In this document: positions 36,262-45,314 of the stretch, one piece after another
Position numbering within the stretch: the stretch's first letter is position 1
Layout of the letters: each line of letters begins with the position of its first letter
Assembly: GCA_017992175.1 (NCBI GenBank)
Contig: JAGOPD010000006.1
Span: forward strand, 1-64,000
Reading direction: 5' to 3'
Origin: Candidatus Saccharicenans sp.
Lineage (GTDB): Bacteria; Acidobacteriota; Aminicenantia; Aminicenantales; Saccharicenantaceae
Length of the DNA stretch: 64,000 nt
Translations under genes and position numbers: made by a program
Notes under the pieces: generated by a model
Seen by the model: the letters and a program-made list of their open reading frames with translations, nothing else
Databases searched by the model: none
Told to the model about the DNA's origin: nothing

Positions 36262-37845
36262 TCAATTGGTCAGGCTATCACCGGGTCTCAGGTTTTCAGA
36301 CGGCGCGGCCGCCAGCTCCATCACTCCCAGGAACAGCAATCTGGCCAGGTCTTCCAGTATTTCCGGATTAATCAGCGGCAGATTATCCCGGGTATTGTGA
36401 TAGGCTGGATAAGGCAACTCCGATCCGGAAACAGAAAAAGACAGGGCAGGAATATTTTTCTCAACAAACCGCGCGGCATCAAGGCGGGGACGGGTCAGGT
36501 TATGCCAGTAATTGGTATCCATTGGCCGGTGAATATAGCTGGCATTGGCTTTCTCCAGCGGCCCATAGAGCCAGGGGAAATTTTTGCCGGCCAGTACGAA
36601 AATTTTTTCGCCTGAGCCGACTCCATCCAGGTTGATCAGGCCGACAGTTTTGTCTAACTCGAAAACCGGATGCTCTAAATAAAACTCAGAACCTTTAACG
36701 CCCTGTTCTTCGGCTCCAAAAAAGGCCAGAAGAATAGTTCTCCCGGGTTTTATTTCGCTTTTCATCACTGCCTGAGCCAAGCCCAGCATCACGGCTACGG
36801 CCGAAGCATTATCATTAGCCCCGGGCATTAAATCAGGACAGCTGCCGACGTGATCAAGGTGCCCGCCAATAATTATAACTTCGTCCCTCAGAACCGGATC
36901 CTGTCCCTCTATCCGGGCCAGAAGATTAAAGCCCTGACCCTCTGGATGATATGCGGTTTTGTTTTTGATAGTAAAAATTTTCCCGGTCCGGAAAGACCGG
37001 GGCTTAAGATTTTTTCTAATGGCCGCCGATGTTTCCTGGTAGGTCCGGCCACTGCCGGCAAAAATGTCTTCGACAACCGCCCGGCCAATATGGCTGTAGA
37101 TAAAGCCATCAAGATAATCATTATTGGGATTGACGATTGGCCCATAATAATAAAGCAGCCCCCTGGCCCCATGGGCAGCAGCATTTTGAAGCTTATATTG
37201 ATGGAAGGAATAAGGACGCCATTTTTTAAAAGTCTCCGGATCTTTATCCGGGCTAACCGGGACTTCACTTTCCATCAGAACTATCTTTCCCCGGACATCA
37301 ACCCCTTGATAATCATCATAGCCCAGTTCTGGAGCAGTGATTCCGAAACCTGCATAAACCACTTCCGCTGTAATCTCTCCTGAAGCCGATGTTCCACCGG
37401 GAAAGTAATCATCCTCATAGCGGTAATATTTCTTTATTTCAGCTGATTGTTTCGAACCACTGCCGCCAGCGGTCAGATGAAGCGAGACCTCACCCCGGTC
37501 AAGGACCAGTGTATAGGGATCAGGAAAAGCCTGAAGATAAGTGCCATTGTCTCCGGCTGGTTTTACGCCCCAGGAAGCCAGGAGCGAGCTGACCCAGCGG
37601 GCCGCCTGATTAAAGCCCTCTGTTCCTGTCAGCCGGCCCTGGTATTTTTCTGAACTCAGTTCCTTGACCCAATCATAAAGCGGCTGGCTCGAAATCTGAT
37701 GAAAGATCTGAAGTGGTCTGGTTTCGTTTCCGCCTCCCTGGTTTTGAGCCAGCAACTGACCTGAAACGGGTATAAGGCAGAGTGAAATAACGAGCAGTAG
37801 CCTGCCGCCAGTTGAAAAATGGTTTTTAACCAGTTGGCCGTTCAT
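36262..37845 (-). CDS. Secreted M28 family metallopeptidase (copy 1)
   Basis: 527 residues from ATG 37845, preceded by AGGAGG; the longer frame to 37908 overlaps the neighbour and lacks a ribosome site. A signal peptide (about 12-34) is followed by an N-terminal region, a PA-type insertion, and the M28 zinc domain. GGHLDHVG gives the first His, GANDNASA the bridging Asp, GAEEQG the catalytic and ligand Glu, NLDGVG an Asp, and AYHNTRD the last His. It would act as an aminopeptidase or carboxypeptidase outside the cytoplasm. A clear paralogue lies at 39789 in opposite orientation. The upstream gene on the same strand ends 40 bp away, so they may be co-transcribed. Confidence 0.9.
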   Translation of the reverse strand: MNGQLVKNHFSTGGRLLLVISLCLIPVSGQLLAQNQGGGNETRPLQIFHQISSQPLYDWVKELSSEKYQGRLTGTEGFNQAARWVSSLLASWGVKPAGDNGTYLQAFPDPYTLVLDRGEVSLHLTAGGSGSKQSAEIKKYYRYEDDYFPGGTSASGEITAEVVYAGFGITAPELGYDDYQGVDVRGKIVLMESEVPVSPDKDPETFKKWRPYSFHQYKLQNAAAHGARGLLYYYGPIVNPNNDYLDGFIYSHIGRAVVEDIFAGSGRTYQETSAAIRKNLKPRSFRTGKIFTIKNKTAYHPEGQGFNLLARIEGQDPVLRDEVIIIGGHLDHVGSCPDLMPGANDNASAVAVMLGLAQAVMKSEIKPGRTILLAFFGAEEQGVKGSEFYLEHPVFELDKTVGLINLDGVGSGEKIFVLAGKNFPWLYGPLEKANASYIHRPMDTNYWHNLTRPRLDAARFVEKNIPALSFSVSGSELPYPAYHNTRDNLPLINPEILEDLARLLFLGVMELAAAPSENLRPGDSLTN

Positions 37846-37885
37846 CTGCTTCCTCCTGAGACCGATAGTCAGTTGCTTACCGGGG

Positions 37886-38707
37886 CTAAATCCTGATGGC
37901 CAGGCCACCCCTTAAGATGAAGCCATCAAAAACTCCTGCTTCCAGACAGAAACTGAACATTTTTGAGATTCTGGCCCTGAGGCCAAAATCCATCTGAACA
38001 ATAGGTAAAAAATTAAGAGAGAAATTCTGGCCAGCAGCCAGTCTTTCATCTTTTATTTCACCCAGAGTTTTAGTGGCCGCCTGCTCATAGTCCTGAGTTG
38101 AATTATCAGGCAAGGTCAGAGTACCGGAGTAGGCATATTGATAACTGGCCTCAAAAAAACTCTTGCCGGTTGACAGGCCGGCGCCAACAGTAAAATAAGG
38201 GGAAACCATTTTTGACGGCCAGAGCTCCCAGCGCAAATTTAGGTGGAAAGACAATGGCTTGATAATAAACTTACCCTGGGCAGCGGCTCTGAAACTGGCG
38301 GCCTGATCAAGGTCGTGGTCAATTAAATCGAGGTTAGCGGTAACTTCAGGAAAGCTGACCCGCATTGAACTCTTTTCAATACCCAGCCCAAGGCTGAAGG
38401 CACCCTGTCTTCCACCTGGATAAAATCTCAACTCAAAGCCAAAGTTATCACCCGGGGCATCGAAGGTGACTTTCTGGCTATAGCCATCTTCGGCCAGATT
38501 CGGGTAATCGTTTTGAATCTGGGTTAAAAACCTGTCCTTCAAGTCGCTTTCCAGAACATCGCTGACCATATTTTCTACCAGGTTTTTGGCAATGTTCAGC
38601 GTCCAGCGTGAATAGTGAAAGCTGAATTCCAGCTGGCCATCAGCCAGGAGAGGCCGGGACAGGACAAGCAGCAGGCCGGCCAGGAAAAATATTTTAAATT
38701 TTTTCAT
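37886..38707 (-). CDS. Predicted outer-membrane beta-barrel-like protein of unknown function
   Basis: 273 residues with a signal peptide (about 1-22, LLLVLSRPLLADG). The mature part has alternating aromatic/hydrophobic strands (FGFELRFYPGG, FSLGLGIEKSSMRVSF, FHLNLRWELW, PYFTVGAGLSTG) and ends with FILRGGLAIRI, as in small outer-membrane barrels. I recognise no specific family. It precedes an M28 peptidase gene on the same strand by 40 bp. Confidence 0.7.
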   Translation of the reverse strand: MKKFKIFFLAGLLLVLSRPLLADGQLEFSFHYSRWTLNIAKNLVENMVSDVLESDLKDRFLTQIQNDYPNLAEDGYSQKVTFDAPGDNFGFELRFYPGGRQGAFSLGLGIEKSSMRVSFPEVTANLDLIDHDLDQAASFRAAAQGKFIIKPLSFHLNLRWELWPSKMVSPYFTVGAGLSTGKSFFEASYQYAYSGTLTLPDNSTQDYEQAATKTLGEIKDERLAAGQNFSLNFLPIVQMDFGLRARISKMFSFCLEAGVFDGFILRGGLAIRI

Positions 38708-38748
38708 CTCTCAGGTTAACCTCAAAGCCGGGCTTTAAAACGTAAGCT

Positions 38749-38778
38749 ATTTTATTTTTAACCTGATCTAGATGTCAA
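38749..38778 (-). promoter_or_regulatory. Promoter of the barrel-protein gene
   Basis: Minus strand TTGACA (38778-38773), 18-bp spacer, TAAAAT (38754-38749). It is followed by a small GC-rich palindrome AAAGCCGGGCTTT (38724-38736) in the 5' leader. Confidence 0.55.
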
Positions 38779-38790
38779 GGGAACTGGCAG

Positions 38791-38819
38791 TTGATTATTT
38801 TTTTTTAATTTGTTATTTT
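38791..38819 (+). promoter_or_regulatory. Promoter of the cyclophilin gene
   Basis: TTGATT (38791-38796), 17-bp T-rich spacer, TATTTT (38814-38819), about 23 bp before the ATG at 38843. It is back-to-back with the promoter of the divergent barrel-protein gene. Confidence 0.55.
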
Positions 38820-38842
38820 AAACTGAAAATTGGAGGTGTGTC

Positions 38843-39415
38843 ATGAATAAATGGACTCTGGCTCTGATCAGTCTTTTGACTCTCTCCTTAGCCATCCCGG
38901 TTTTAGCTGCCAATCCAAAGGTTTTGATGAAAACTTCTAAGGGTGATATTGTTATCGAGCTTTATCCCGATAAGGCCCCGGTTACCGTTCAAAACTTTCT
39001 GTCTTATGTAGATGATAAATATTTTGACGGGACAATTTTCCACCGGGTCATCAAGGGTTTCATGATTCAGGGTGGCGGCCTGACCCCGGACATGAAAGAA
39101 AAAGCTCAAAAAAGACCGGCTATCAAAAATGAAGCTGACAACGGTTTAAAAAACCTGCGGGGAACGATCGCCATGGCCCGAACCCCTGAGATCAACAGTG
39201 CTACTTCTCAGTTTTTTATAAATCTCGTCGATAATCCATTTCTGGATCATGTGTCTTCCGATCAGGCTAAGTTCGGTTATGCCGTGTTCGGTAAAGTGGT
39301 TCAGGGCCTGGAAGTTGTTGACGCCATTGCCAATGTTCAGACGACCAGCCAAGGCATGTACCGGGACGTTCCGGTCGAACCGGTTTTGATTATTTCTGTC
39401 AGCCGGATGCAGTAA
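38843..39415 (+). CDS. Periplasmic cyclophilin-type peptidyl-prolyl isomerase
   Basis: 190 residues, ATG preceded by GGAGGTG. A signal peptide (1-22, ending VLAA) indicates a periplasmic protein-folding factor. The cyclophilin core shows [14 protein letters not shown] (catalytic Arg), [17 protein letters not shown] and [20 protein letters not shown]. It is short, as in bacterial PpiA/PpiB, with no extra domains. It may serve exported proteins such as the peptidases nearby. Confidence 0.93.
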   Translation: MNKWTLALISLLTLSLAIPVLAANPKVLMKTSKGDIVIELYPDKAPVTVQNFLSYVDDKYFDGTIFHRVIKGFMIQGGGLTPDMKEKAQKRPAIKNEADNGLKNLRGTIAMARTPEINSATSQFFINLVDNPFLDHVSSDQAKFGYAVFGKVVQGLEVVDAIANVQTTSQGMYRDVPVEPVLIISVSRMQ

Positions 39416-39478
39416 CAACTTTTTGAGGATCGGCAGACCGACCGGCGAAAAAAAAAGCTGACCGAACTATCCGGACAG

Positions 39479-39694
39479 ATGTTCAACTGGATCTTTGCTC
39501 TGGTTCATTTCATTCTCTATGTTGGCCTGGCTGGCTATGCGGTTCATTCTTTGATCAAAGGACGGTGGGCCGCCGGCCTGATGCTGCTGGCTTTTCTGGC
39601 TGCTTACTACTTTCTGGTTCTTCATCAGGCAGTTATCAAAGAAATAAACAGGAAGAAAAAGAAATCAGCGGGGTCTAAAAAAATCTCCCACTAA
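39479..39694 (+). CDS. Small hypothetical membrane protein
   Basis: 71 residues with two hydrophobic segments (about 4-23 and 29-50) and a highly basic tail (KEINRKKKKSAGSKK). It lies 63 bp after the cyclophilin gene on the same strand. No Shine-Dalgarno is visible and I do not recognise a family, so it may not be a real gene. Confidence 0.5.
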   Translation: MFNWIFALVHFILYVGLAGYAVHSLIKGRWAAGLMLLAFLAAYYFLVLHQAVIKEINRKKKKSAGSKKISH

Positions 39695-39701
39695 AAAACA
39701 G

Positions 39702-39730
39702 CTGCAACCGGCAACTGGAAGTCGTATAAT
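39702..39730 (+). promoter_or_regulatory. Possible promoter of M28 peptidase copy 2
   Basis: A consensus TATAAT (39725-39730) is found with a poor -35 (CTGCAA, 39702-39707). Two AAAAATTAG words follow at 39743-39766. Confidence 0.35.
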
Positions 39731-39788
39731 TACCATTCAACAAAAATTAGAATAAAAATTAGCTGATAATAAATAAAAGAGGTTACTG

Positions 39789-41264
39789 ATGAATAAAAAG
39801 TTTCTGGTTATTTTAAGTTGTTTAGTCCTGGTCTGGCTGGCGGTCAGCCTTGAGGCTGAGGAAACACCGGCCAGCCTGAAAAAGGCGGCGGCGGCCATTG
39901 ATCCCATTCTTCCTTATCAGCTGGCTCGAACCATGGCCTCTCCTGAATTCGGGGGCCGGTTGACTGGAGATGAGGGTTATACCAAAGCCGCCAGCTGGGC
40001 GGCAGCGAAATTTAAGGACTGGGGGCTTAAGCCCCTCGGGTCTAAGAACGGCTACCTCCAGTCTTATCCTTCTCCCTATACCCTCATTGATGAGGCCGCT
40101 ATGACTCTTTATCTGCCAGGAAAGCCGGGCCAGGACGGTCAGCCGGCAGAGCAGAAAGTTGAGCTAAAACCTGAAAAAGACTTTTTGCCGCTTTTCTTTT
40201 CTGATAGCGGAGATAAAACGGGCGAACTGGTTTTTGCCGGCTGGGGTATATCAGCCCCGGAATTGAATTATGATGATTACGCCGGCCTGGAGGTCAAAGG
40301 GAAATATGTCCTTTGCTTCCGCGGCACCCCTGAGCCAGGCAGGCCTGAGTTTCAGTATTATGATGAACACCGGACCAGAATGAAAACGGCTCAAGATAAA
40401 GGGGCCCTGGGTCTGATTTATATTTATCCTGAAGTTCAGGCCAATCCCAATGGAGACTGGCTTCAGGGCTTCAGACCAGCCATGATCAGCGAGAAAACAG
40501 CTGATGCTATTTTTAAAGAAATCAATTCGACCACGGCTGAGCTGAAAAAAGCCCTTCAGACTTACCGCCGCCCAATATCTTTTGCTCTAAAATCAAAGCT
40601 GGCCTATTCAGTCAAATCAAGGCATTTTCCGGATGGAATTGGCTATAATATTGCTGGCTGGGTTGAAGGTTCTGACCCTAAGCTTAAAAAAGAATTGATT
40701 ATTGTTGGCGGGCATTTTGACCACTGTGGCCGGCATCTCGGGCTACTGTTTCCCGGAGCTGATGACAATGCCAGCGGATCAGCCGTCGTTATGACCCTGG
40801 CCAGGGCCTTTAGTGCGGGTCAGGTCAAGCCGGCCAGATCAATTATGTTTGTTCTTTTTGGCGGCGAAGAAATGGGGCTTCAGGGTTCAAACTATTTTGC
40901 CGGACATCTTCCGGACGGATTTACCAAGGTTGTGGCCATGTTTAATTTGGATATGGAAGGCGAGGGTGATGGCGCCTGGTGCGGACTGAGTGCTGAACCG
41001 CCCTCTCTTCGCGAAGCCGTGGAGAAAGCTAATCAGGAGATAAATATAGTCAGAGGAATTAGTGTTATGAGGCGAGTCGGAGTCAGGGGCTCGGATTTTG
41101 CTCCTTTCTTTTTGAAGGGTATTCCGGTGGTCAGCCTCGGATCTAATGGCCCCCATTTAGCTTATCATGCCCAGGGAGATACTATTTATCGCCTTAACCC
41201 TGAAATTATGGGGGCGATCGCCAGGGTTTCCTTCCTCTCTATTTACTATCTGGCTCAAAAATGA
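39789..41264 (+). CDS. Secreted M28 family metallopeptidase (copy 2)
   Basis: 491 residues with a signal peptide (1-23). Domain order equals copy 1 at 36262-37845: an N-terminal segment with FGGRLTGDEGYTKAASW and YLQSYPSPYTL (copy 1: YQGRLTGTEGFNQAARW, YLQAFPDPYTL), a PA-like insertion, then the zinc domain. GGHFDHCG, GADDNASG, GGEEMGLQG, NLDMEGEG and AYHAQGD carry the ligands. This copy looks fully active. It is followed 40 bp later by psd. Confidence 0.9.
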   Translation: MNKKFLVILSCLVLVWLAVSLEAEETPASLKKAAAAIDPILPYQLARTMASPEFGGRLTGDEGYTKAASWAAAKFKDWGLKPLGSKNGYLQSYPSPYTLIDEAAMTLYLPGKPGQDGQPAEQKVELKPEKDFLPLFFSDSGDKTGELVFAGWGISAPELNYDDYAGLEVKGKYVLCFRGTPEPGRPEFQYYDEHRTRMKTAQDKGALGLIYIYPEVQANPNGDWLQGFRPAMISEKTADAIFKEINSTTAELKKALQTYRRPISFALKSKLAYSVKSRHFPDGIGYNIAGWVEGSDPKLKKELIIVGGHFDHCGRHLGLLFPGADDNASGSAVVMTLARAFSAGQVKPARSIMFVLFGGEEMGLQGSNYFAGHLPDGFTKVVAMFNLDMEGEGDGAWCGLSAEPPSLREAVEKANQEINIVRGISVMRRVGVRGSDFAPFFLKGIPVVSLGSNGPHLAYHAQGDTIYRLNPEIMGAIARVSFLSIYYLAQK

Positions 41265-41304
41265 TTTTGATGATAAAAGATAAAAATATTAAAGAGAAGA
41301 TCCT

Positions 41305-41946
41305 ATGAAGCTGGCCCGGGAAGGTTTGGTTTTCTGGCTGCCATCGCTTATCCTGGCCGCCTGTTTGTTAATTCCTGGCTGGTGGGTTGGCAGCCTGTTT
41401 TTCTGGTTGCTGACCGCAGCCTTTGCCTTCTTTTTCCGTGATCCGGTTCGCCATCCGCCATCCGGACCAGACCTGGTTCTATCCCCGGCGGATGGTCAGG
41501 TCTTGAAGATAGAGCCCTTTACCGGTCAGCCGGAATTAGCCGGCCCCGGCCAAAGGCTCACCATTTTCCTTTCCCTGCTGGATGTTCATTTCACCCGGTC
41601 CCCCCTGGCGGCTGAGATTATCAAAGTTGATTATCATCCAGGCCAATTTTTTCCAGCTTACCGGGACGAAGCCAGCAGCCAGAATGAATCAAATAGCCTG
41701 GTGCTCCAAACTGCAGCTGGCCAGCTATTTTTGAAACAAATGGTGGGAGTTGCTGCCAGGCGGATTAAGTGCTATGTTAAGCCTGGAGACAGAGTTGAAG
41801 CCGGTCAGAAAATTGGATTGATGTATTTTGGCTCGCGGGTTGATCTTTATCTGCCGGCGAATATCAGGTTAAAAATCGGCCCAGGACAGAAGGTGAAAGG
41901 TGGCTTAACCGTCATAGGAGAAATCGAACATGAAAGTCAAGATTAA
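41305..41946 (+). CDS. psd: Phosphatidylserine decarboxylase
   Basis: 213 residues, the short archaeal/Gram-negative class of the proenzyme. It converts phosphatidylserine to phosphatidylethanolamine at the inner membrane. Two N-terminal hydrophobic segments (about 10-45) anchor it. The self-cleavage triad is visible as D63 (SPADGQV), H95 (DVHFTRSP) and S177 in MYFGSRVDLYLP, where cleavage between G176 and S177 makes the pyruvoyl group. The 3' end overlaps pssA by 17 bp. Confidence 0.92.
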   Translation: MKLAREGLVFWLPSLILAACLLIPGWWVGSLFFWLLTAAFAFFFRDPVRHPPSGPDLVLSPADGQVLKIEPFTGQPELAGPGQRLTIFLSLLDVHFTRSPLAAEIIKVDYHPGQFFPAYRDEASSQNESNSLVLQTAAGQLFLKQMVGVAARRIKCYVKPGDRVEAGQKIGLMYFGSRVDLYLPANIRLKIGPGQKVKGGLTVIGEIEHESQD

Positions 41947-42706
41947 AAAGCCAGTTTCAACCATCTATTTTCTGCCGAGCTTATTAACCCTGACCAATCT
42001 GTTTTTTGGTTTTTTGAGTTTGACCTCTACTTTTTACGGCCGGTACCGCTGGGCGGCCCTCTGGATAATTTTCGCCGCTTGTCTCGATGGACTGGATGGC
42101 CTGGTCGCCAGGGCTACTAAAACCACTTCTGATTTTGGCCTCCAGCTTGATTCTCTGGCTGATGCAGTTTCCTTTGCCATTTCCACTTCTCTTCTTATTT
42201 ATTTTTGGGCTTTAAAGCCAGCCAGATATGCCGGCTTTTTCTTCAGTTTTCTGTTTGCCGCCGCTGGGGTTTTAAGATTGGCCAGATTCAATGTAAAAAC
42301 TAAAAGCGTTCCTGATAAAAGATATTACCAGGGACTGACCGTTCCCTCCGCGGCTATCTTTATAGCCTCTTTAGTTATCTTCCGCCCGGCGCCTAACTAT
42401 GATCTGGTTCCGGCTATTTATCTGGCGCTAATTGTGGCGGCTATTAGCCTGTTGATGGTTAGTTCCATTCGGTACCGGAATTTCATTAACTATTTTGTCA
42501 ACCGGCCGATTGATATCAAAAGCGCTCTGGCCCTGGCTATTGTTATCGGCGGGCTGCTTTTTAAGCCAAAATATTTCATCCTGATTTGCTTTAGCTTGAA
42601 TGCCCTGTCCGGGCCAGTCAGTTTTTTGGTCAACAGCTTCAAAAAGAAATGGCTGAAAAAGCGACAGGCAGAAAAGCCGCTAAAAGCAGCTGATTTAAAT
42701 CATTAA
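41930..42706 (+). CDS. pssA: CDP-diacylglycerol-serine O-phosphatidyltransferase
   Basis: 258 residues. It forms phosphatidylserine from CDP-diacylglycerol and serine, the step before Psd. The complete CDP-alcohol transferase signature is present: D53, D56-G57, A60-R61, G70, D74, D78. Membrane segments cover most of the protein (about 12-35, 42-60, 80-110, 140-250). The overlap with psd shows the two genes are one unit for phosphatidylethanolamine synthesis. Unlike the other two family members in this window, the Arg of the motif is kept. Confidence 0.93.
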   Translation: MKVKIKKPVSTIYFLPSLLTLTNLFFGFLSLTSTFYGRYRWAALWIIFAACLDGLDGLVARATKTTSDFGLQLDSLADAVSFAISTSLLIYFWALKPARYAGFFFSFLFAAAGVLRLARFNVKTKSVPDKRYYQGLTVPSAAIFIASLVIFRPAPNYDLVPAIYLALIVAAISLLMVSSIRYRNFINYFVNRPIDIKSALALAIVIGGLLFKPKYFILICFSLNALSGPVSFLVNSFKKKWLKKRQAEKPLKAADLNH

Positions 42707-42730
42707 TTTTTTTCAGATTTAATACCGAAG

Positions 42731-43978
42731 ATGAAATTCAGGAAAGTCAGGCGGTTAGTTTTATTATTTTCTCTGGTTGCAGTTCTCATCTTAATCCTGA
42801 TTTTGCCCTTTACCCAGAGAAAGAAAGAAAACAGGATAGAAGTCAGCTTTCCACCGGCTGATGTCATTTTAACCGAGCCGCCGGTTAAAATAGAGAAAAT
42901 CACCATCACTTCTGGTCAGACAATTACTGATCTCTTGACGGCCAGGGGTTTAACTGTGTCTCAGGTGTTAAATATCAGTAATCAGGTCAAACCGGTTTAC
43001 GACCTGGCCCGGTTGCCGGCTGGCCGGGAGTTGAGACTGTTAAAACAGGGAGATAATTTTATCGGGTTAGAACTTGACCTTGCCCCTGAACGCTATCTGC
43101 ATCTGGATCTTAAGGAAGATCAGGCTACGGCCAGAATTATAGATTACCCCGTAGTGAAAAAACTGGTCTTGATTGAAGGACGGATTGAAGATTCTCTTAT
43201 TTCAGCCATTAATAAAACAGGAGAACAGGATCTTCTGGCTTTAATGCTGGCTGATATTTTTGGTTGGGACATCGATTTCTACTTAGATCTTAGAAAAGAT
43301 GATACCTTCCGCCTTCTGGTTCAAAAAAAATATATCAATGGCCGTTTCAGCAGTTATGAGCAGATCCTGGCTGCTTATTTTATAAATCAGGGACATCTTT
43401 ATGAAGCTTTTCGTTTTACTTATCCTGATTCCAGTCAGACAGATTATTTTGACTCTAAGGGAAATTCCCTTCGCCGGGAATTTTTGAAATCACCGCTTAA
43501 GTATACCAGGGTCTCATCCCGGTTCAGTTTGAGACGTTTACATCCCATCCGGAAAATTTACCGGCCTCACTATGGAGTTGATTTTGCCGCTCCGGTTGGA
43601 ACGCCGGTTCAGGCCACAGCTGACGGTCTGGTCACCTTTGCTGGCTGGAACGGCGGGGCGGGCCGGATGGTTAAAATCAAACACAGCCATTCCTACGAAA
43701 CTATGTATCTGCACTTAAGCCGGCTCGGGCCTGGAATCTATCAAGGAACCAGGGTCAGGAGCGGCCAGGTCATCGGCTACGTCGGGTCAAGCGGTGAATC
43801 AACCGGCTCTCATCTTGATTATCGCCTGCTTTACCACGGTCAGTATGTCAATCCACTCGGCTGGAAATTCCAGCCAGCCGAGCCCTTACGGGAAAAATAC
43901 CGTGCGGAATTCGACCAGCAGGTAGAAAATCTCAGGCAGCTATTATTGTACCCCCTGGCTTTATTTACAGATTATTAA
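42731..43978 (+). CDS. M23 family (LytM) peptidoglycan endopeptidase-like protein
   Basis: 415 residues. It has an N-terminal membrane anchor (about 8-27), a LysM/OapA-like segment (GQTITDLLTARGLTVSQV), a middle domain, and a C-terminal LytM domain. Zinc ligands H280 and D284 (PHYGVDFAAPVGTPV) and catalytic H328 (MYLHLS) and H361 are present, but the third zinc ligand is Asp (D363, SHLDYRL) instead of His. This HLD form occurs in part of the family. The architecture resembles MepM/YebA, which cuts peptide crosslinks in the wall. It starts 24 bp after pssA. Confidence 0.85.
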   Translation: MKFRKVRRLVLLFSLVAVLILILILPFTQRKKENRIEVSFPPADVILTEPPVKIEKITITSGQTITDLLTARGLTVSQVLNISNQVKPVYDLARLPAGRELRLLKQGDNFIGLELDLAPERYLHLDLKEDQATARIIDYPVVKKLVLIEGRIEDSLISAINKTGEQDLLALMLADIFGWDIDFYLDLRKDDTFRLLVQKKYINGRFSSYEQILAAYFINQGHLYEAFRFTYPDSSQTDYFDSKGNSLRREFLKSPLKYTRVSSRFSLRRLHPIRKIYRPHYGVDFAAPVGTPVQATADGLVTFAGWNGGAGRMVKIKHSHSYETMYLHLSRLGPGIYQGTRVRSGQVIGYVGSSGESTGSHLDYRLLYHGQYVNPLGWKFQPAEPLREKYRAEFDQQVENLRQLLLYPLALFTDY

Positions 43979-44101
43979 CCATTCAGCTTTCCTCCTTATT
44001 CAGGCTCTGGTAACCATCATTTTTTGGCCGCTGACTAAGGAAGAGCCAGATTCTTGGCCTCTGTTGCCCGGAAAACCAAGCCAGAAGGCCAAAAGTTTAA
44101 T

Positions 44102-44131
44102 TTGACTTTTCACCCGCTAACCATTTAAAAT
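44102..44131 (+). promoter_or_regulatory. Promoter of the FBP aldolase/phosphatase gene
   Basis: TTGACT (44102-44107) with TAAAAT (44126-44131) at 18-bp spacing. Upstream (43979-44101) I see only a TTGGCCT/AGGCCAA inverted repeat (44054-44092) without a T-run. Confidence 0.5.
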
Positions 44132-44166
44132 CTTGGCTGTCAGGAAAAGTCGTGAGGAGGCAATTT

Positions 44167-45267
44167 ATGAAGATTACTATCAGTGTCTTAAAAGCCGACA
44201 TTGGGAGCATTGGCGGGCATATAAAACCCAGCCGGCAAATTATCGAAACGGTTAGAAACTATGTAGATTCAAAGGCCAGAAGCCTGCTCATTGATTATTA
44301 TCTCAGTACGACCGGGGATGACATCGCCATTTTAGCCACTCATACCAAAGGCGCCGGCCACGCCGATATTCACCGCCTGGCCTGGGAAGCTTTTCTGGCC
44401 GGAACTGAGATAGCCAAAAAGACCGGCCTGTATGGCGCCGGCCAGGATTTACTCAAAGATTCTTTCTCCGGCAATGTGAAAGGTATGGGCCCGGCGGTAG
44501 CTGAGTTAGAAATTGAAGAAAGAGAAAATGAAGCTTTTATCTTTTTTGCCGCCGATAAAACTGACCCTGGTGCTTATAACCTTCCTTTTTATTTAGCTTT
44601 TGCTGATCCCATGTACTGCTCGGGACTGATCTTAAGTCCGAAAATGAGCCAGGGATTTAGATTCAGGGTGATGGACGTCGGCTATACCGAAAAGAATAAA
44701 ACCATAGAAATTGATACCCCGGAAGGCATTTACGATTTAGCCACTCTTCTCAGAGACACCGAAAGATACGTCATTGAAAGTATTTATTCGCGTTCAAGCG
44801 GCCATCAGTCGGTTGCTATTTCGACTCAGCGGCTGCACAACATTGCCGGCAAGTACACCGGGAAAGATGATCCCGTAGCCCTGGTCCGGGTTCAGGGTGA
44901 ATTTCCGGCGACTGGTGAAATTCTGTCTCCTTTCAATATCGGGCACTACGTGGCCGGGTTCATGCGGGGCAGTCATATTGGTCCCCTGATGCCCTGCCGG
45001 CTTAATACCACGATTTCTTATTTTGATGGACCGCCCGTCATAACCGGAGCCGCTTTTTCGATGAAAGAGGGTAAGCTATCAGAGCCGGCCGATGTTTTTG
45101 ATCATCCTTACTGGGAAGCAGTCAGACTTGAAGTTGCCAGGAAAGCGACCGACATCCGCCGCCAGGGATTTTGCGGACCGTCCATGCTGCCTTACTCTGA
45201 ACTCGAATACGGCGGAGTGGTGGAGAAACTCAAACAACTCGAGAAGAGATTTGTCGTCTCTGATTGA
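44167..45267 (+). CDS. fbp: Fructose-1,6-bisphosphate aldolase/phosphatase, archaeal type (class V FBPase)
   Basis: 366 residues from ATG 44167 with GAGGAGG upstream; the GTG at 44152 lies inside the ribosome site. This bifunctional gluconeogenic enzyme joins triose phosphates to fructose 1,6-bisphosphate and dephosphorylates it. Typical segments are the N-terminal [31 protein letters not shown] (metal site), [19 protein letters not shown], and [34 protein letters not shown]. The length is normal for the family, which is common in Archaea and in some deep-branching or anaerobic bacteria. Confidence 0.92.
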   Translation: MKITISVLKADIGSIGGHIKPSRQIIETVRNYVDSKARSLLIDYYLSTTGDDIAILATHTKGAGHADIHRLAWEAFLAGTEIAKKTGLYGAGQDLLKDSFSGNVKGMGPAVAELEIEERENEAFIFFAADKTDPGAYNLPFYLAFADPMYCSGLILSPKMSQGFRFRVMDVGYTEKNKTIEIDTPEGIYDLATLLRDTERYVIESIYSRSSGHQSVAISTQRLHNIAGKYTGKDDPVALVRVQGEFPATGEILSPFNIGHYVAGFMRGSHIGPLMPCRLNTTISYFDGPPVITGAAFSMKEGKLSEPADVFDHPYWEAVRLEVARKATDIRRQGFCGPSMLPYSELEYGGVVEKLKQLEKRFVVSD

Positions 45268-45314
45268 CTTTTAAAGGCCGCACCTGTATTTTAGCTTTTA
45301 AGGCTGGCCAAAAG

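Noticed and set aside
36164-36400. Open frame of 78 codons beside the gyrB upstream region
   Set aside because: Half of it is antisense to the M28 peptidase gene, and it has no ribosome site or plausible protein features.
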